NCBI GenBank assembly: GCA_951230915.1
Contig: OX579634.1
Span: forward strand, 42,173,570 to 42,237,569
DNA from: Antitrichia curtipendula
Taxonomy: Eukaryota; Streptophyta; Bryopsida; Hypnales; Leucodontaceae
Length of the DNA: 64,000 nucleotides
Reading direction: 5' to 3'
In this document: in pieces, positions 13,227-24,748 of the stretch
Numbering within the stretch: position 1 is the stretch's first letter
How the letters are laid out: every line of letters begins with the position of its first letter
Made by a program: the position numbers and the translations under genes
Notes under the pieces: generated by a model
Told to the model about the DNA's origin: nothing
What the model saw: the letters and a program-made list of their open reading frames with translations, nothing else
Databases searched by the model: none

Positions 13227-14199
13227 TTAATTCCAAAGTGACATTCAATTTCTGGGGTTCATCATTGCTTTTGAAGCTTTATGGATCTAAATGTCTTCAA
13301 GTTATACAAATCTCAACCGTACAATCTTGTAGTGTACATGTTGTAGATGACATGTACAAAATTTGAAGTCAATTGGCCACATAGATTGCAAGATCATAAT
13401 GTTTTAGTGTTGAAAATGGATGCTGAAATTTTCCCAAAAACACAATTGGAGGTGAAATTTGATTTCTAAACCTACTCAAATGAAAAAACTTTACACTACA
13501 AAATGATTCAAAACTAGTACACAAACACATTGGTGGAAAAAAAATTCATTCAATTGACTCATTGTGTCTACAAAACGGCTTTGAAATGTCAAAAATCAGC
13601 AAGAAAAATTGCAAAAAACAGATCTAAAGCTGAACCTCCTTCTACTAGAATGCTTCTCTGTCACTCATTAATTCTTGGATTAACATGAAATTTTAGACAC
13701 ACAAACTAGACTAGTATGCACAATTTTTTCAAAAAGAATTATTGAAAATGGACACTGTATGAAGAAGAAACAAGCCGCCGAAGTTCACTATACTCCAAAA
13801 ATGGCAGGATTTGGAACTTCGAATTGCTCGCAAATATTCAAAACAACATGGATTGACATGAAAACTTTACCACAATAACTATACTTCAAGGGGAACAAAA
13901 CCCAATTTATTTTTATTGAAAATGAGCAATGGATGAAGGAGATACAAGGCCCTGAAGTTGCAGCCCTAAAATACAATTTGGTGAACTCAAATTGAAGTTG
14001 TGAACTTCGATTGGCTTCCAAAAAATCAATTGACCTTGGATTAATTTGAAATTTTTACCACACAAACTAGAGGGGAGATCGCAACTTTTCCAACAAGTTT
14101 TATTGAATTTGGACCTTGGATGCAAAATTTATAGCACTTTGAACTGGCCTTGAAATTGTGTGAGGACACTTTCTGTCCTCTTTGTCACTTTGGGGTTAA
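13227..14199 (-). mobile_element. Family E TTAA-bounded element, copy 1
   Basis: TTAA (13227-13230), TTCCAAAGTGACATTC at the left and GTCACTTTGGGG then TTAA (14196-14199) at the right, giving inverted CCCCAAAGTGAC ends. Nearly identical along its whole length to the opposite-strand copy at 36,302-37,280. A 77-codon open frame on the reverse strand (13,788-14,021) is shared but changes mostly at amino-acid-altering positions, so I treat it as chance. Shares the ATCTTGCAATCTA core with families A-C. Confidence 0.85.
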
Positions 14200-14444
14200 G
14201 TTACTTTGTTTGAATGATTGTTTGTTTGTTTTGTTTATTACAATGAGATCTTCTAAACCATGAGTCCCCCAGCTATGTGCTTGGTACCTTTGGAAAGTTG
14301 TTTGTGAGGAGGGGTGCACGGGCTTTGTTTTGTAACGTTTAGATCTACGGCAAAAAAATTTATTGAATTTCAAAGTTTGATAAGTTAGAAAGTTAGAAAA
14401 TGAATATTACTTTTTGTTTGACTGTGGCAACAACACAAGGCACA

Positions 14445-14447
<3 letters not shown>
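14200..14447 (+). repeat. Family F repeat, near full length
   Basis: Contains GTTTGTTTGTTTTGTTTATT, GAGATCTTCTAAACC, GTGCTTGGTACC, GGTGCACGGGCTTTGTTTTG and TGTGGCAACAACACAAGGCA. It begins right at the family E edge and runs into a microsatellite. Confidence 0.75.
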
Positions 14448-14508
<61 letters not shown>

Positions 14509-14530
14509 CATACATACATACATACATACA
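14448..14530. repeat. Compound microsatellite (TA)n then (CATA)n
   Basis: About 57 bases of pure TA followed by about 26 bases of CATA units, starting exactly at the end of the family F copy. Confidence 0.95.
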
Positions 14531-14900
14531 TTACAAAAAATAAAGTTAACATGATTCAAAGTCTATTCACCTTTGATGACAAGTCATAAAATTTAATTCA
14601 TTTCAAACGCAAAATATCTTGCAATCCTCAAGGGCCCCCAAATTGAAATTACTTCCACACATTTCCCACAACATTTTCATACTATTCTAGTTGCATGATC
14701 CTATAGTTGGATGTCAAAAAAAAAATTATTTTTCGTATGCTGTCTCTATCCCCCAAAATGACAGTTCAGGAGGGCTTTTTTTTCAGTAAAACATTCGTTG
14801 GGATCAAAGTAGGCCCGCTCCACAAAGAAGAACTAGAGTTAGTTCCCTTTCTAACAATACTTAAATACCAAATATATCAACATCTCTTTCTCTAGATAAT
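14531..14900. repeat. AT-rich DNA with a family A core fragment
   Basis: AAATATCTTGCAATCCTCAA near 14,605 and TTGCATGATCCTATAGTTGG near 14,690 match the family A right-central region; both ends are absent. No gene. Confidence 0.4.
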
Positions 14901-15715
14901 ATAAATACATCTCGTACATGATTGCACGTGTACATTTTGTACTATATTATGTACGTGCATGTATTTTCAACATTTACATGTACTTCAACACGTAGGTGTA
15001 CTTTCAACTTTTTTCCATCCAAATTTTAAAATGAAGCAAAACTACACACAACTTGGGTGGATCCTTTTCCGAGACCGATTCTTTTGTCCATGACACACTT
15101 GAAAGTACGTTTGCGGGTTTGAACCAAATCGCCGGGGGCGGCGGACAAGACAGTGCGAAAGACTTGCCTGCTTGACTGAAGTCATGACTTCAGTCAAGCA
15201 TGTGATTTGCTTGGAGGTGCGAGCGCAGCAACGCACCCCCTCGCATTGACAGTTCCGCCGGGGGCAAGAACGCCACAACGGAAGGAGCTCCCCGGGATCT
15301 TACAACCCCCATTCAAAGTGACTTTGATGGTAATGATGAAGTTAGTACAAGCGGGTACTCTGTCGGTCTTTGGCAATGGAAATTGTCATCTCATGTGACT
15401 CAAATTTTTTATTTTATTTTTAAATGAAAAATAATGTTATTTTATTTTATTTGTCTGTAATGTAATGTTTAAATATTTTGAGAATTCCACCGTTAAAGGA
15501 TGTCCTTTTGTTGTCCTGTTAAATTGGAACGGTCTTGTAGCCTCAAAATGACGGACCAATTGGTACTATCAAACCCACCTACCTTGTTGGAAGGATCACA
15601 AACGGAACTCGCTTCTCAAGTTGCTTGCTTGCTTGCCCCCACCCACCCCCAACACCCGGACTCTGTGGCAGGGCTCTGTCAACTTCTTTCTCCACCTGCC
15701 AAGTCTTTTGAATTC
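14901..15715. other. GC-shifted low-repeat patch with a 32-bp perfect palindrome
   Basis: Contains GCACGTGTACA and TGTACGTGCA (imperfect inverted pair, 14,925-14,960), then GC-rich stretches (GCCGGGGGCGGCGG near 15,131; CCGCCGGGGGC near 15,254). Positions 15,169-15,200 form a perfect 32-base palindrome centred on GTCATGAC. Open frames of 60-100 codons on both strands overlap and give nothing recognisable. Possibly a remnant of a gene or regulatory region. Confidence 0.35.
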
Positions 15716-15842
15716 CAAGCGAAAGCGAAAGTAAAAAAAATAATCATTGATGAAAAGGATTACAATAAAATAATAATAATCATTGATGATAAGGGAATAC
15801 AATAAATGAAAAAATCATTGATGAAAGGGAATACAATAAAAA
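15716..15842. repeat. Short tandem repeat, three units of about 35 bp
   Basis: AATCATTGATGA followed by AAGG(A/G)(A/T)TACAATAAA recurs near 15,742, 15,777 and 15,813. Confidence 0.75.
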
Positions 15843-16606
15843 AAAAAATTCACGATCTCTAGTTCCATCAAGCCAACACGTCCACAGCGTCCGATTTTTA
15901 AAATATATATATTTTGTTGTTGTTTTCGTTTCTACAGAAACAAAGGGGCTCATTACATAATGGTGAACAAATGCACAGGTGTTTTGATAACTAAGTTGCC
16001 GTAATGACCTTGAATACTTTGTCTCCAGGTACAATCAAAGCCCAGTTGTTCTACATATGATTGATTTCAACAAAGGTTGGTTCGCGGCCATCTTCTTGAT
16101 AAGGAAAGATGACTTGGTCATTCAATTTTAAACTAAAGGTCTGTTCCCACCTGGTGTTTGCAAACTGCAGGTGTTAAAAGATAAAACCTGCGCATAAGAA
16201 AGAAATAATCTTCTTTATTGGGAGTTCAGGTTTGGAACAGCTGTAATTGTTTTTTACTTAGGTGCAGTTTTCACAGGGCTCGTAAGTTACTTTCTTCAGC
16301 CGTTCTGAGGGACCTCAATCCCCTTGCACATCCAATTACCATAGCTGGAGGTCACACTTGACAAAAATTAATCAAAATTTCAAACTCTGAAATTTTGAAA
16401 ATTAACAAGTAGCCTCGACAATTTGAAGGAAAATTGATTTCAAAGAAAATCCAAGTATTAGAAAAGATTTCTACACAATTCAATACCAATCCATGTTCAC
16501 TGAACTATAGGTGGAGAGATCATTTTTATAATGAAATCTATTGTCCATCATGAATCCTCAAAAGATATGGGACAATTTGAATATGAGAGCTTGACTATTC
16601 ATTGTC
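15843..16606. other. Unassigned, moderately AT-rich
   Basis: No convincing open frame, repeat family or element end. Short frames at 15,780-16,034 (reverse) are not supported. Confidence 0.4.
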
Positions 16607-16998
16607 AAAACGCAGGAATTGTGTTTAATGTAGAACTTCAGACCTCATTTACGCATAGTAGAATAACTTTCACCAAGAAACTTTGAACTAAGAAAAATTT
16701 GTAAATCAATCTATCTCCATCTCCGAAAATCCGTTTGAGATTTAGAGCCTCCACTCAAAAGTTAGGGACAAAATTTAGAGAGGATGTTTGAAAATGTAAA
16801 AAAAAATGTCCCTCCCAACCCCTCTCCAAATTTTGTTCATAAATTTTGATTGGAGGCTCTAAATGTCAAAAGGATTTTTGGAGATAAAATTAAGCTTGAT
16901 TTACAAACTTTTCTTAGTTCAAAGATTCTTAAATTTTTTTATTCTACTATGAGAAAATGAGGTCTGAACTTCTCATTTTAACACAATTCCTGCTTTTA
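16607..16998. mobile_element. Foldback element, about 170-bp arms
   Basis: The left arm (from GCAGGAATTGTGTT at about 16,612, through TTCAGACCTCATTTACGCA and GATTTAGAGCCTCCACTCAA) is complementary to the right arm (TTGATTGGAGGCTCTAAATG, then AATGAGGTCTGAACTTCTCA, ending AACACAATTCCTGC). The loop lies near 16,785-16,820. Arms are imperfect, as in an old foldback MITE. No target duplication was identified. Confidence 0.75.
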
Positions 16999-17013
16999 AC
17001 TAAATTAGGTATG

Positions 17014-17480
17014 AGCGGTTGAGCTTCTACTAATCCTAATTTACATATCCCACATGGGTTGTTCTACCTCCGATCACCCTACTTATATAAATAGATTGCC
17101 TACACATCTTGTACACTCTCATCTACAGTGACTTTCAAATCAGTTTGAGGTGGTTGTTGAAGAACTTCAATATACTTGAGTTTCTCATATCAAATCCCAC
17201 TAATTTCTGCCTTCAGCAACCGCTGCTCTTATGTAATAGACCGTCCAGAGCTCCATTACGTAAGAGCGATTGGAAAATGGTGAAATCTTCATTTTCAGAA
17301 GGTAGCCAAGCACTTGTTATGCATTACTTTTGCAGAGGGGGGCCAACAGTAAAAAAATGATTAATGGCTGTATGAGCGTTGTCAAGTCCATGCAACCTTG
17401 GCTGCCATGTAGATTTGGTGGATAGCTAAGCACTCGGGTGGGAATGCACTACCATTTACAGCTCTTTTAATACCTTAACA
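17014..17480 (+). mobile_element. Possible solo LTR remnant
   Basis: CCCACATGGGTTGTTC, a strong TATA motif TATATAAATAG at 17,084-17,094, then a transcribed-looking segment ending TTAACA at 17,480 and followed by GCCCCCCTAAGG. This order resembles plant Copia-type LTRs. No primer-binding site, polypurine tract, internal domain or target duplication is seen, so the call is tentative. Confidence 0.3.
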
Positions 17481-19011
17481 TCGCCCCCCTAAGGCCAGGT
17501 GGGAATTGACCTTAAGGACTTTGTTTTTGTGCCCAAGTTCTAAGTACTAACTAAGATATGACTTCTATCACTAAAAACACAAAGTTTTCTGTGATTTTCA
17601 GTGTGAAAGTCAATATAACAATCAAGAAAAGGGTTTCGAGGGAATAATCTTAATATAGACATTGGTTGTGACAATAGGAAGAATAATTATTTTTTGGCAT
17701 TTTCAAATACATTATGTATGTTATCTACAATGTGCATGTTAATCCCTAAAGGACCATCATGTTTAGAGGCTCAAAACTGCTTCAAAATACTCATTTCCCA
17801 AGTAAGGTCAAAATCTTCATCAATAAGTATTTTTTTAACAAATCGAATTGTAGGATCTTTTAGCCAACTCGTTCAAGTACATTGTCCTTGAATTTTAGAT
17901 CAAATATCCCCGTCGAGTGCAAATTCAATGCACCTAAGCTTCAAAATGTAGGCTTTTCTAGACCTTCCAAAAGGTGAAGTTTTGTCTTTCAACATTTTTA
18001 GAAGAAAAATCATAAGTCCTATAACTTGTCCATTTTTTCAATACATTTGAAAATGTGTTGAAAAAGTGTGAAAAAAAATTAACCAAAAGTTAGAACTCTC
18101 ATATTCATCTTCAATTTTTTTTTTAAATGGATGGTGGTATTAAATGAAAGAAAAAACTAATATACTACTAACTTTTATAAGAAATTGAAATTTCTTAATC
18201 CCAGTGGTGAGAATGTTGTAGTAAACAATTAATATTGTTTATTTGAAAAAGCCCAAAGTGGACTCCTTTCTTTGGAGGTTAATTGAACCCATCGTCCCTC
18301 AAGTAAAAATAATACAATGAAATAGAGTGTCTAATAATGAAATCATTTTTTTAAACCAATTCTAGCTAGCTAGCAAACTTTTATAATAGCCATTGTTCTA
18401 CTCATGATATCTCTTCCTAGGAGCTTCTATATGGTTAATATAAAGTCTCATAGATATGGAAATTGATACTTTTGTCCCAATAGGCACATAGGGATTAAAA
18501 GGATTTATTTTGTTTCTCACATATATTAATGTTGAAAGGACATTCAAAAAAATTATATTAAAAAAATTCGAAAGATGAATCGGTTGAAAAAAACTTGTTT
18601 TTTAAATTCAAACATCATGATCTTGCTATTCAAGGGGTTCATACTCTGAAAATTTAGAGGATACACTTCACAAAGTCATGGTAAGATTATACATAATTGG
18701 ATTTACCAAAAACAATTGAAATACATATAACTCAATTTTAAAAAGGGTGTATTGGGACAATTCTTTACTTAAAAAGACCAAAGAATTGTAGGAGCTAACA
18801 CGACTCTAGACCAAAATGTCTTCTTTTAAAATTCTTAAGGTAATCACTTCTAATTGTGTCTGTTTCTAAAACCAACCTCTATATATCCTTTGATTAAATG
18901 TACATCCTCTATTTGTGAGAATCAAAGGTCAATTTTGATACACTTATTTTTAGTACCATAAAAATTGTAAAATTTATTCATCTCATGTCTAAAAAATATA
19001 AAATAAGATAA
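17481..19011. repeat. AT-rich DNA with decayed A/B-type fragments
   Basis: TTAATCCCTAAAGGACCA at 17,739 starts a B/C-type end without a matching partner; AATCCCAGTGGTGAGAATGT near 18,198 is a reverse family A fragment. No gene. Confidence 0.4.
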
Positions 19012-19379
19012 TTAACTCCTAAAGGACCAAACACCATTTTTTTTGGCAGTATAACAATTTTAGACAACTCATTATGAACAAATTTTTTAAATTTTTGCTT
19101 TGGAATTTTCACACAAGATGTGCCCGAATGACTTTGTGAAGTATAACTGTCCTATTATTTGCAAGGCCAAAGACAATTGTTTTGCCAATTAAAATGCTAA
19201 TATCTTGCAATCTACATGGTAGAAATTTTTAAAATATCTTTTCGTATCAACATGTTACAAGATCCTAAGGTTATATGTGTCCAAAAATATATATTTTTCT
19301 AAAATTTGGTACTTTTATTAATAATGGTAGTTTGGGAACATTTTTGGTGAAAACATAGCCAAAAAAATTTAGGGGTTAA
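19012..19379 (-). mobile_element. Family B element, reverse, large internal deletion
   Basis: Both ends are kept: TTAACTCCTAAAGGACCAA at the left and CATAGCCAAAAAAATTTAGG with GGTTAA at the right. It is about 370 bases against about 940 for complete copies, a typical deletion derivative. Confidence 0.75.
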
Positions 19380-20475
19380 AAAAACCCTTTTGACTACCAA
19401 GAAGATTCAACAACAATCAATGGTGCTAGTATGTGAGTATGAAAATGCAAGCATGTGAACTTCAACCCTTGAAAGACCGTCCCTTGGGTCCCTCTATATG
19501 ACCCATATTTAGCCTTATAATTTTTTAATTTGTGGTTTAGTATACGAATTGTGATACATTATTGTTAACACACTGCCATGATCATTAATTTACTTTGTGT
19601 TGAATAATATTTGGTCAATGTTTTTTTGGTCAAATATCACCATATTCATAATATATTATATGTCTGCAAAGGATTTTTGAGCCCTTCTTGGGCTATATAT
19701 ACACTACAACCATTGAAAGTGTTTATAGTGTAAACACCTATATTATAACATAGGTATAGTCTTCTAGGTTAATGTGATTATACTCCTAAGCTCACATAAT
19801 AGCAACTTTCAATAAATTTTAGATAATTTAATCCTTCATAGAGCCAACAGTTACTAGGGGATGATGACAATTTTCAAAAGTTTATTGTACATAGGAGCTA
19901 TACCAATGGATGCAACACATCTAAATACACAACAAAAACACTTTTGTTTGTTCTTCTTTGATACAATTTTATTGGTCACATGGTGCTTCGTGATTTTTGA
20001 TTCCTCTCAACCTCTAATTTAATTTGCCTCAAAAGATCCAAATCTACTCGATTCGCCTTCCAACCAAAGTCTCTTAAAGGATTAAAAAAAACTATGCTCA
20101 ATTGTTTATTTGATAGATTTTAGGTATAATTGTTATCTTCAAGAATGTGTTGCTTCAAGAATGTGTTGCACATGCTCTAAAAGTAGCAAGAGGTCAACAA
20201 AATCGACCAAGCTTTAAAAGCCTTCTCTAACACACAACAATCAACATTTTGCTCTCTTCAATATACCAACAATGAACATATTACGTGGATATTTTTTAAT
20301 GATCCAACTTCAAAATTCATAACTAACTCCACAAAGATCAAAATAATACAAAAAGATTTAAATAGATGCCTATTCCATTTGTCTTCCAAGGAAGATTTAC
20401 TAAAAAATATTCCAAGAAGTCCCTTTCTTCCCTCCCCCCCCCCAAAAAAAAATAAATAAATTGATAATCAATACA
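19380..20475. other. AT-rich intergenic DNA, nothing recognised
   Basis: No gene, bounded element or tandem repeat seen. A C-run/A-run microsatellite lies at about 20,433-20,460. Confidence 0.5.
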
Positions 20476-20707
20476 TTAACCTTTAAACGCCTCAATCCTT
20501 TTTTAAAAATTTCTTGCACATTTTTGTTTATATATTTGTACAAAAATATCAGTTACTACAATTTCATGAAATTGGTAATTAAGGATGGTTGTCTTTTCAA
20601 CATTCAAGTATTACATTGGATGAATGAGAAGTTAGTTGGACTAAACACTGCTTGTAAGCCCTCCGTTAATCGTCTAGAATATGGACGTCCAAGTGCTTAA
20701 GGGTTAA
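20476..20707. mobile_element. Family D-like TTAA-bounded element, short
   Basis: TTAA then CCTTTAAACGCC at the left; AAGTGCTTAAGGG then TTAA at the right. CCTTTAAACGCC closely resembles piggyBac-type termini. The 79-codon frame across it has no recognisable domain. Confidence 0.6.
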
Positions 20708-21311
20708 TAGAAACTTTATGGCCCTCCTCCCTTAACTTCTGCCACAACTCTTAGATGCTCGTGTAAGTGGGATTTTACGCCCACCTCTCGTAAAGGAGTC
20801 AACCCTTTCCAATTGGCATCTCATTCTCAAAACTTAGGCTCCTCCATTTTAGATCAATTGATATACAATATGGGCAACGGGAGCAACAAAAATGTCCATA
20901 AGGTGTACATTGAAAGCCACAATGCTCACCTACATTAATTTTTATAAGCAGTCTATGGTTGGAAATTGGTTTGCCAATAGCTTGAAAATGGGACAAAATA
21001 GAACCTTCACAAAGAAAATTAATGATATAATCTTTTCTATGAAGAAAAAAATGTCAAAAATGATAAAATTCTTCTTAAATCTATTTCCCTACATTGGATT
21101 TCCCCCTCCCTCACCCTTCCCCCCCCCCCTGCCACATATAGGTTGGATTGCATAAGTGGTTGGAAACATGTTTTTTCTTTTGGCTTTCTGGTGCCAGATT
21201 GCACCCGAAAAAATAATCCGACTAAGAAATGCCAGAAAAATTTGAATTAAATAAAAAAAAATCTCAGATGAAACCATCAGATCGTGGATGAAAATCCAAT
21301 TATACACCATG
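20708..21311. other. Unassigned intergenic DNA
   Basis: A C-rich/T-rich patch at 21,103-21,130; otherwise no gene or repeat recognised. Confidence 0.4.
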
Positions 21312-21897
21312 TGATATGTGCTAATTTGATCTTTTTTCTATCTAATATGTGGATGAATGTTGAAATTTGGAGCACCACTATAAATTTTGGTATCGCCACT
21401 TTGGCACTTCTTCAAAAATGAAAAAAAAAAAACCCCAAAAAACTGGTTGAAAATAGGTCGTCATCATGATCGTACTATCGCAAGCCTGCTCTTCAGTCAT
21501 GCGGTGTACATGCAATATATGCTAATTTGATATTTTTCTATCTAATATGTGGATGAATGTTGAAATTTGGAGCACCACTATAAATTTTTGTATCGCCACT
21601 TTGGCTCTTCTTAAAAAATGAAAAAAAAAAACCTGGTTGGAAAATAAGGTTGTCATCGTGATCGTACTATTGCAAGTCTACTCTTCAGTCATGCGGTGTA
21701 CATGCAATATGTGCTAATTCAATATTTTTTCTATCTAATATGTGGATGAATGTTGAAATTTGGAGCACCACTATAAATTTTTGTATCGCCACTTTGGCAC
21801 TTCTTAAAATGAAAGAAAAAAAAAGCCCTGCTTGGAAATAGGTCGTCATCATCATGATCGTACTATCGCAAGTCTGCTCTTCAGTCGTGCGGTGTGG
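21312..21897. repeat. Tandem repeat, three units of about 195 bp
   Basis: Units restart with CTAATTT/CTAATTC at 21,321, 21,522 and 21,714. Each contains AATATGTGGATGAATGTTGA, GGAGCACCACTATAAATTTT, ATCGCCACTTTGGC and GATCGTACTATCGCAAG (ATTGCAAG in the second), and CTCTTCAGTC(A/G)TGCGGTGT. Units differ by A-run length. No coding capacity. Confidence 0.9.
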
Positions 21898-22440
21898 AGG
21901 TTGCAGTTGAGTAATCCTTTTCGTTGCGGCAGTCTGCCAGGCAGCAGTATCCAATGCCTCTGCCTTCCTACGATTTCAGCCTGGCTGAGCTACTGCTTCC
22001 TTTCCCAGCTGAATAGTCGCTTCCTTCTTTTTGTTGTCCAGACTGTGTTTTTTTGGAAGTTTGAAAGTGACCGAGATCAGCTCTCTACGGATGCCGATCG
22101 TGAGTAACTTTGACAGAGCCCCCCTGTCCATCAGAGTCCTCTCCATTGTTGAACATCTATGCCGTGCCTAGATAGTGTAAGTCCATGTTTCCATACGGCG
22201 ACTGAAGTCGAAAGTTGCAACGTTGCAACATCATGGCAACTTCCCTTCATTACTGAGAGGGCTCTGGTTGGTAACCAATATTTGAGAGAGAGAAAGAGAG
22301 AGATAGTGAGTTTCCTCACTTGTGGGTTGATGTGCTTGCAGAAGGGCCCAGAAGGCTAAAAGTTACACATGAAGCGGCCGCAGTAGCACGGTTGAAGAAG
22401 CTCAGTTCCTAAGAGCACGGGCAGCCATACTCAAGAAAAG
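21898..22440. other. GC-shifted single-copy patch between two tandem arrays
   Basis: Not AT-rich and not part of the flanking arrays. Contains the 16-base palindrome GTTGCAACGTTGCAAC (22,214-22,229) and a GA-rich run near 22,286. Open frames up to 91 codons on both strands show no known domain. Could be an exon, UTR or regulatory remnant. Confidence 0.3.
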
Positions 22441-23107
22441 TGACCCTCAATTTATGACGTGGCGTACTGGAGGAAGGGTATGCCACTAGATTTGTTTTTG
22501 AGGTCTACAACAAGTCGCCCCTCCTCCCTCCCTTGCCCACACTCTCAATTTATGACATAGAAGGCTGATGCTAGATTTCTTTTTGAGGCCTACAACGAGT
22601 CTCCCCCTTCCCCTCCCCCTCCCTTGCCCACACTCTCAATTAAAAAAGGTCAAGGGTTGATGTTAGATTTGTTTCTGAGGTCTACAATGAGTCACCTCCC
22701 CCCTCCCTTGCCCACACTCTCAATTTATGACGTAGAGGGCTGACGCTAGATTTGTTTTTGAGGTCTACAACGAGTACCCACCCCCCCCCCCTCCCTTACC
22801 CACACTCTCAATTTAAAAAGGTCAAAGGTTGATGTTAGATTTGTTTCTGAGGTCTACAATGAGTCAACCCCCTCCCTTGCCCACACTCTCAATTTATGAC
22901 GTAGAAAGTCAATGCTAGATTTGTTTTAGAGGTCTACAATGAGTCACACACACACACACACTCCCTTGCCCACACTCTCAATTTATGACGTAGAAAGCTG
23001 ACGTTAGATTTGTTTTTTAAGGTCTACTAAGAGTTGTCCCCCCTTACCCACACTCTCAATTTATGACATAGAGGGCCAATGCTGGATTTGTTTTTGAGGT
23101 CTATAGC
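22441..23107. repeat. Minisatellite, eight units of 78-98 bp
   Basis: Units begin at CTCAATT at 22446, 22544, 22635, 22719, 22807, 22888, 22977 and 23055. Each has CTCAATTTATGACGTAGA (or CTCAATTAAAAAAGGTCA), GCTAGATTTGTTTTTGAGG, TCTACAACGAGT, a variable C-rich run and CCCTTGCCCACA. Units 3 and 5 share the AAAAAGGTCAA variant, suggesting duplication of a two-unit block. A (CA)n run replaces the C-run at about 22,944. Confidence 0.92.
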
Positions 23108-24166
23108 CTTAAGAAAATCACTCCTTGCAATTTAAGGTATACACTTGAGTTAAGAGGGTATGTAATGTGGGTCTGTTTACCTTAATTATTGTATTTAAGT
23201 TGACCATATTTTTGTTTATTTAAATTTATTAATTTCACAATTGTTTTACAAAAAAATGGCAAATAGGAGAATATCTTACATGTATTTTAATCAATTCATT
23301 CTTGCCCCCCCCCAAAAAAAAAAAAATACATTTTGGATGTTCAAAACAAAAATATGTACATTGGAAGAAAACAAGGTGTTTGAACACCAAGCAAAAGTGT
23401 TAGTGGCGCACATGTATCTCCTTTCAACTAATACTAGCATCCCATGTTGTTGTGTTATGTGGAATGTTACTGCACCTTTTGAGTACGTTGCGACAAACTG
23501 CAAGTCCTTACTCAAATGTGAAATGAATTTATTATATTATTTGTAAACTAATTGTTAATCCACCCTAATATTTATACTATTTGTGAAGTTGTGAGTGTAA
23601 TCGATATGGGATATTGACATAGTACATGTATCTACATCAATATTAGTATTCCATATTTTATATCAATACTTGTGTCCGTACATTGTATTGTATTATTATT
23701 TCATGTACATTGTCCATATGTATTATGTATATAGTATTCCATATCAATGATAGTAAGTATCAATATCAATTTTTTTGTTTTTTTAAAGATCTTCAACAGG
23801 GGAAGGGGGTTCAAATTTTTTTGAAAAAATCAACGGACTGTTTTTTCATGTGGTAGGTGGCAGGAGGGGCATGGTTGCATGCATCTTGGGTATGTTATGG
23901 GATGAGCAAGTGGGGTGGGGTATTTGGACCTATTCTTGTCCATTTTGAGGTTAATGTATATTTGTTAATTTCTTACGTAATTGCCATGATAATCAGAAAG
24001 CCACATTCAAGACTGAAAAACAATGAATCAATTTCTTACCATGTGTACAAATTGCAAAATGTAATCATTGAATAAAATTTTCACTTTTCAACCTAATTCT
24101 AGTTCTTTCATTTCCAATCCCACGTAATGTTTTCATGATGTGAACTTGAGTACAATTTTTGATACA
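23108..24166. other. AT-rich intergenic DNA, nothing recognised
   Basis: A C-run/A-run microsatellite at about 23,305-23,326. Open frames up to 101 codons on overlapping strands lack domains. Confidence 0.45.
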
Positions 24167-24748
24167 TTAACCCCCAAAGGATCGCTTGTCCCCTTGGGGG
24201 ACAATTAGGGTCTGGGTAGGTTCCTGTTGTCTCAATTTGAAGTGAATTTTTTTGAGATTTTTTGAGGTTGTGTAGCTTTGCAAGAGCTTTGTGGAAATAT
24301 AATTTTTGTTTCAATCAAATGCCGGATGAAAAAGTTATGGCACAATAAGCAAGAAATGGATATTAGCGGGCAATCCAATTTTCTTTTTAAAAGTCAAAAT
24401 TTTTTTTTTTGAATTTTTCTCCTAAAATATTGTATTTTTATCTATATGTTTAGCTTTGGTTCATTCTATTCGGACTAGGGATGAGAGGTATGGACAATTT
24501 TAGTTTTTCGGGCAATTTAAGCATCTTCTTAAGAAAAAACTTTTTGTCCAACTTTGAATGCTAATATCTTCCAATCTATACAGTCAAATTTGATGAAATT
24601 TTGACTACATGATCCAAACAAATTAAGTGCAAGATCCTACGGTTAAATTACAAATTTATTTATTTATTGGTTTCCTTAAGTAAATGCAACAAAAGTGGTA
24701 GTTTTGAGTGGTTTTTGACAGAAAACACCCTTGGGGCTTACGGATTAA
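24167..24748 (+). mobile_element. Family A TTAA-bounded element, shortened
   Basis: TTAA at 24,167, CCCCCAAAGGATCGCTTG, subterminal hairpin GTCCCCTTGGGGGAC, and right end CTTGGGGCTTACGGA then TTAA at 24,745. About 580 bases; it lacks the middle of the 870-920-base copies. Closest relative in the window is 53,505-54,094. Confidence 0.8.

Noticed and set aside
13788..14021. 77-codon frame conserved in both family E copies (also 36,480-36,713)
   Set aside because: Starts at TTG, and the differences between copies are mostly amino-acid changing with only about two silent ones, so it is not kept as a protein.
17014..17480. Functional LTR retrotransposon
   Set aside because: Only an LTR-like promoter and end are visible; no second LTR, primer-binding site, gag or pol in the neighbourhood. 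Kept only as a possible solo LTR.
22441..23107. Regularly spaced repeat as a CRISPR array
   Set aside because: Units are contiguous tandem copies of 78-98 bp without unique spacers, in a eukaryotic genome.
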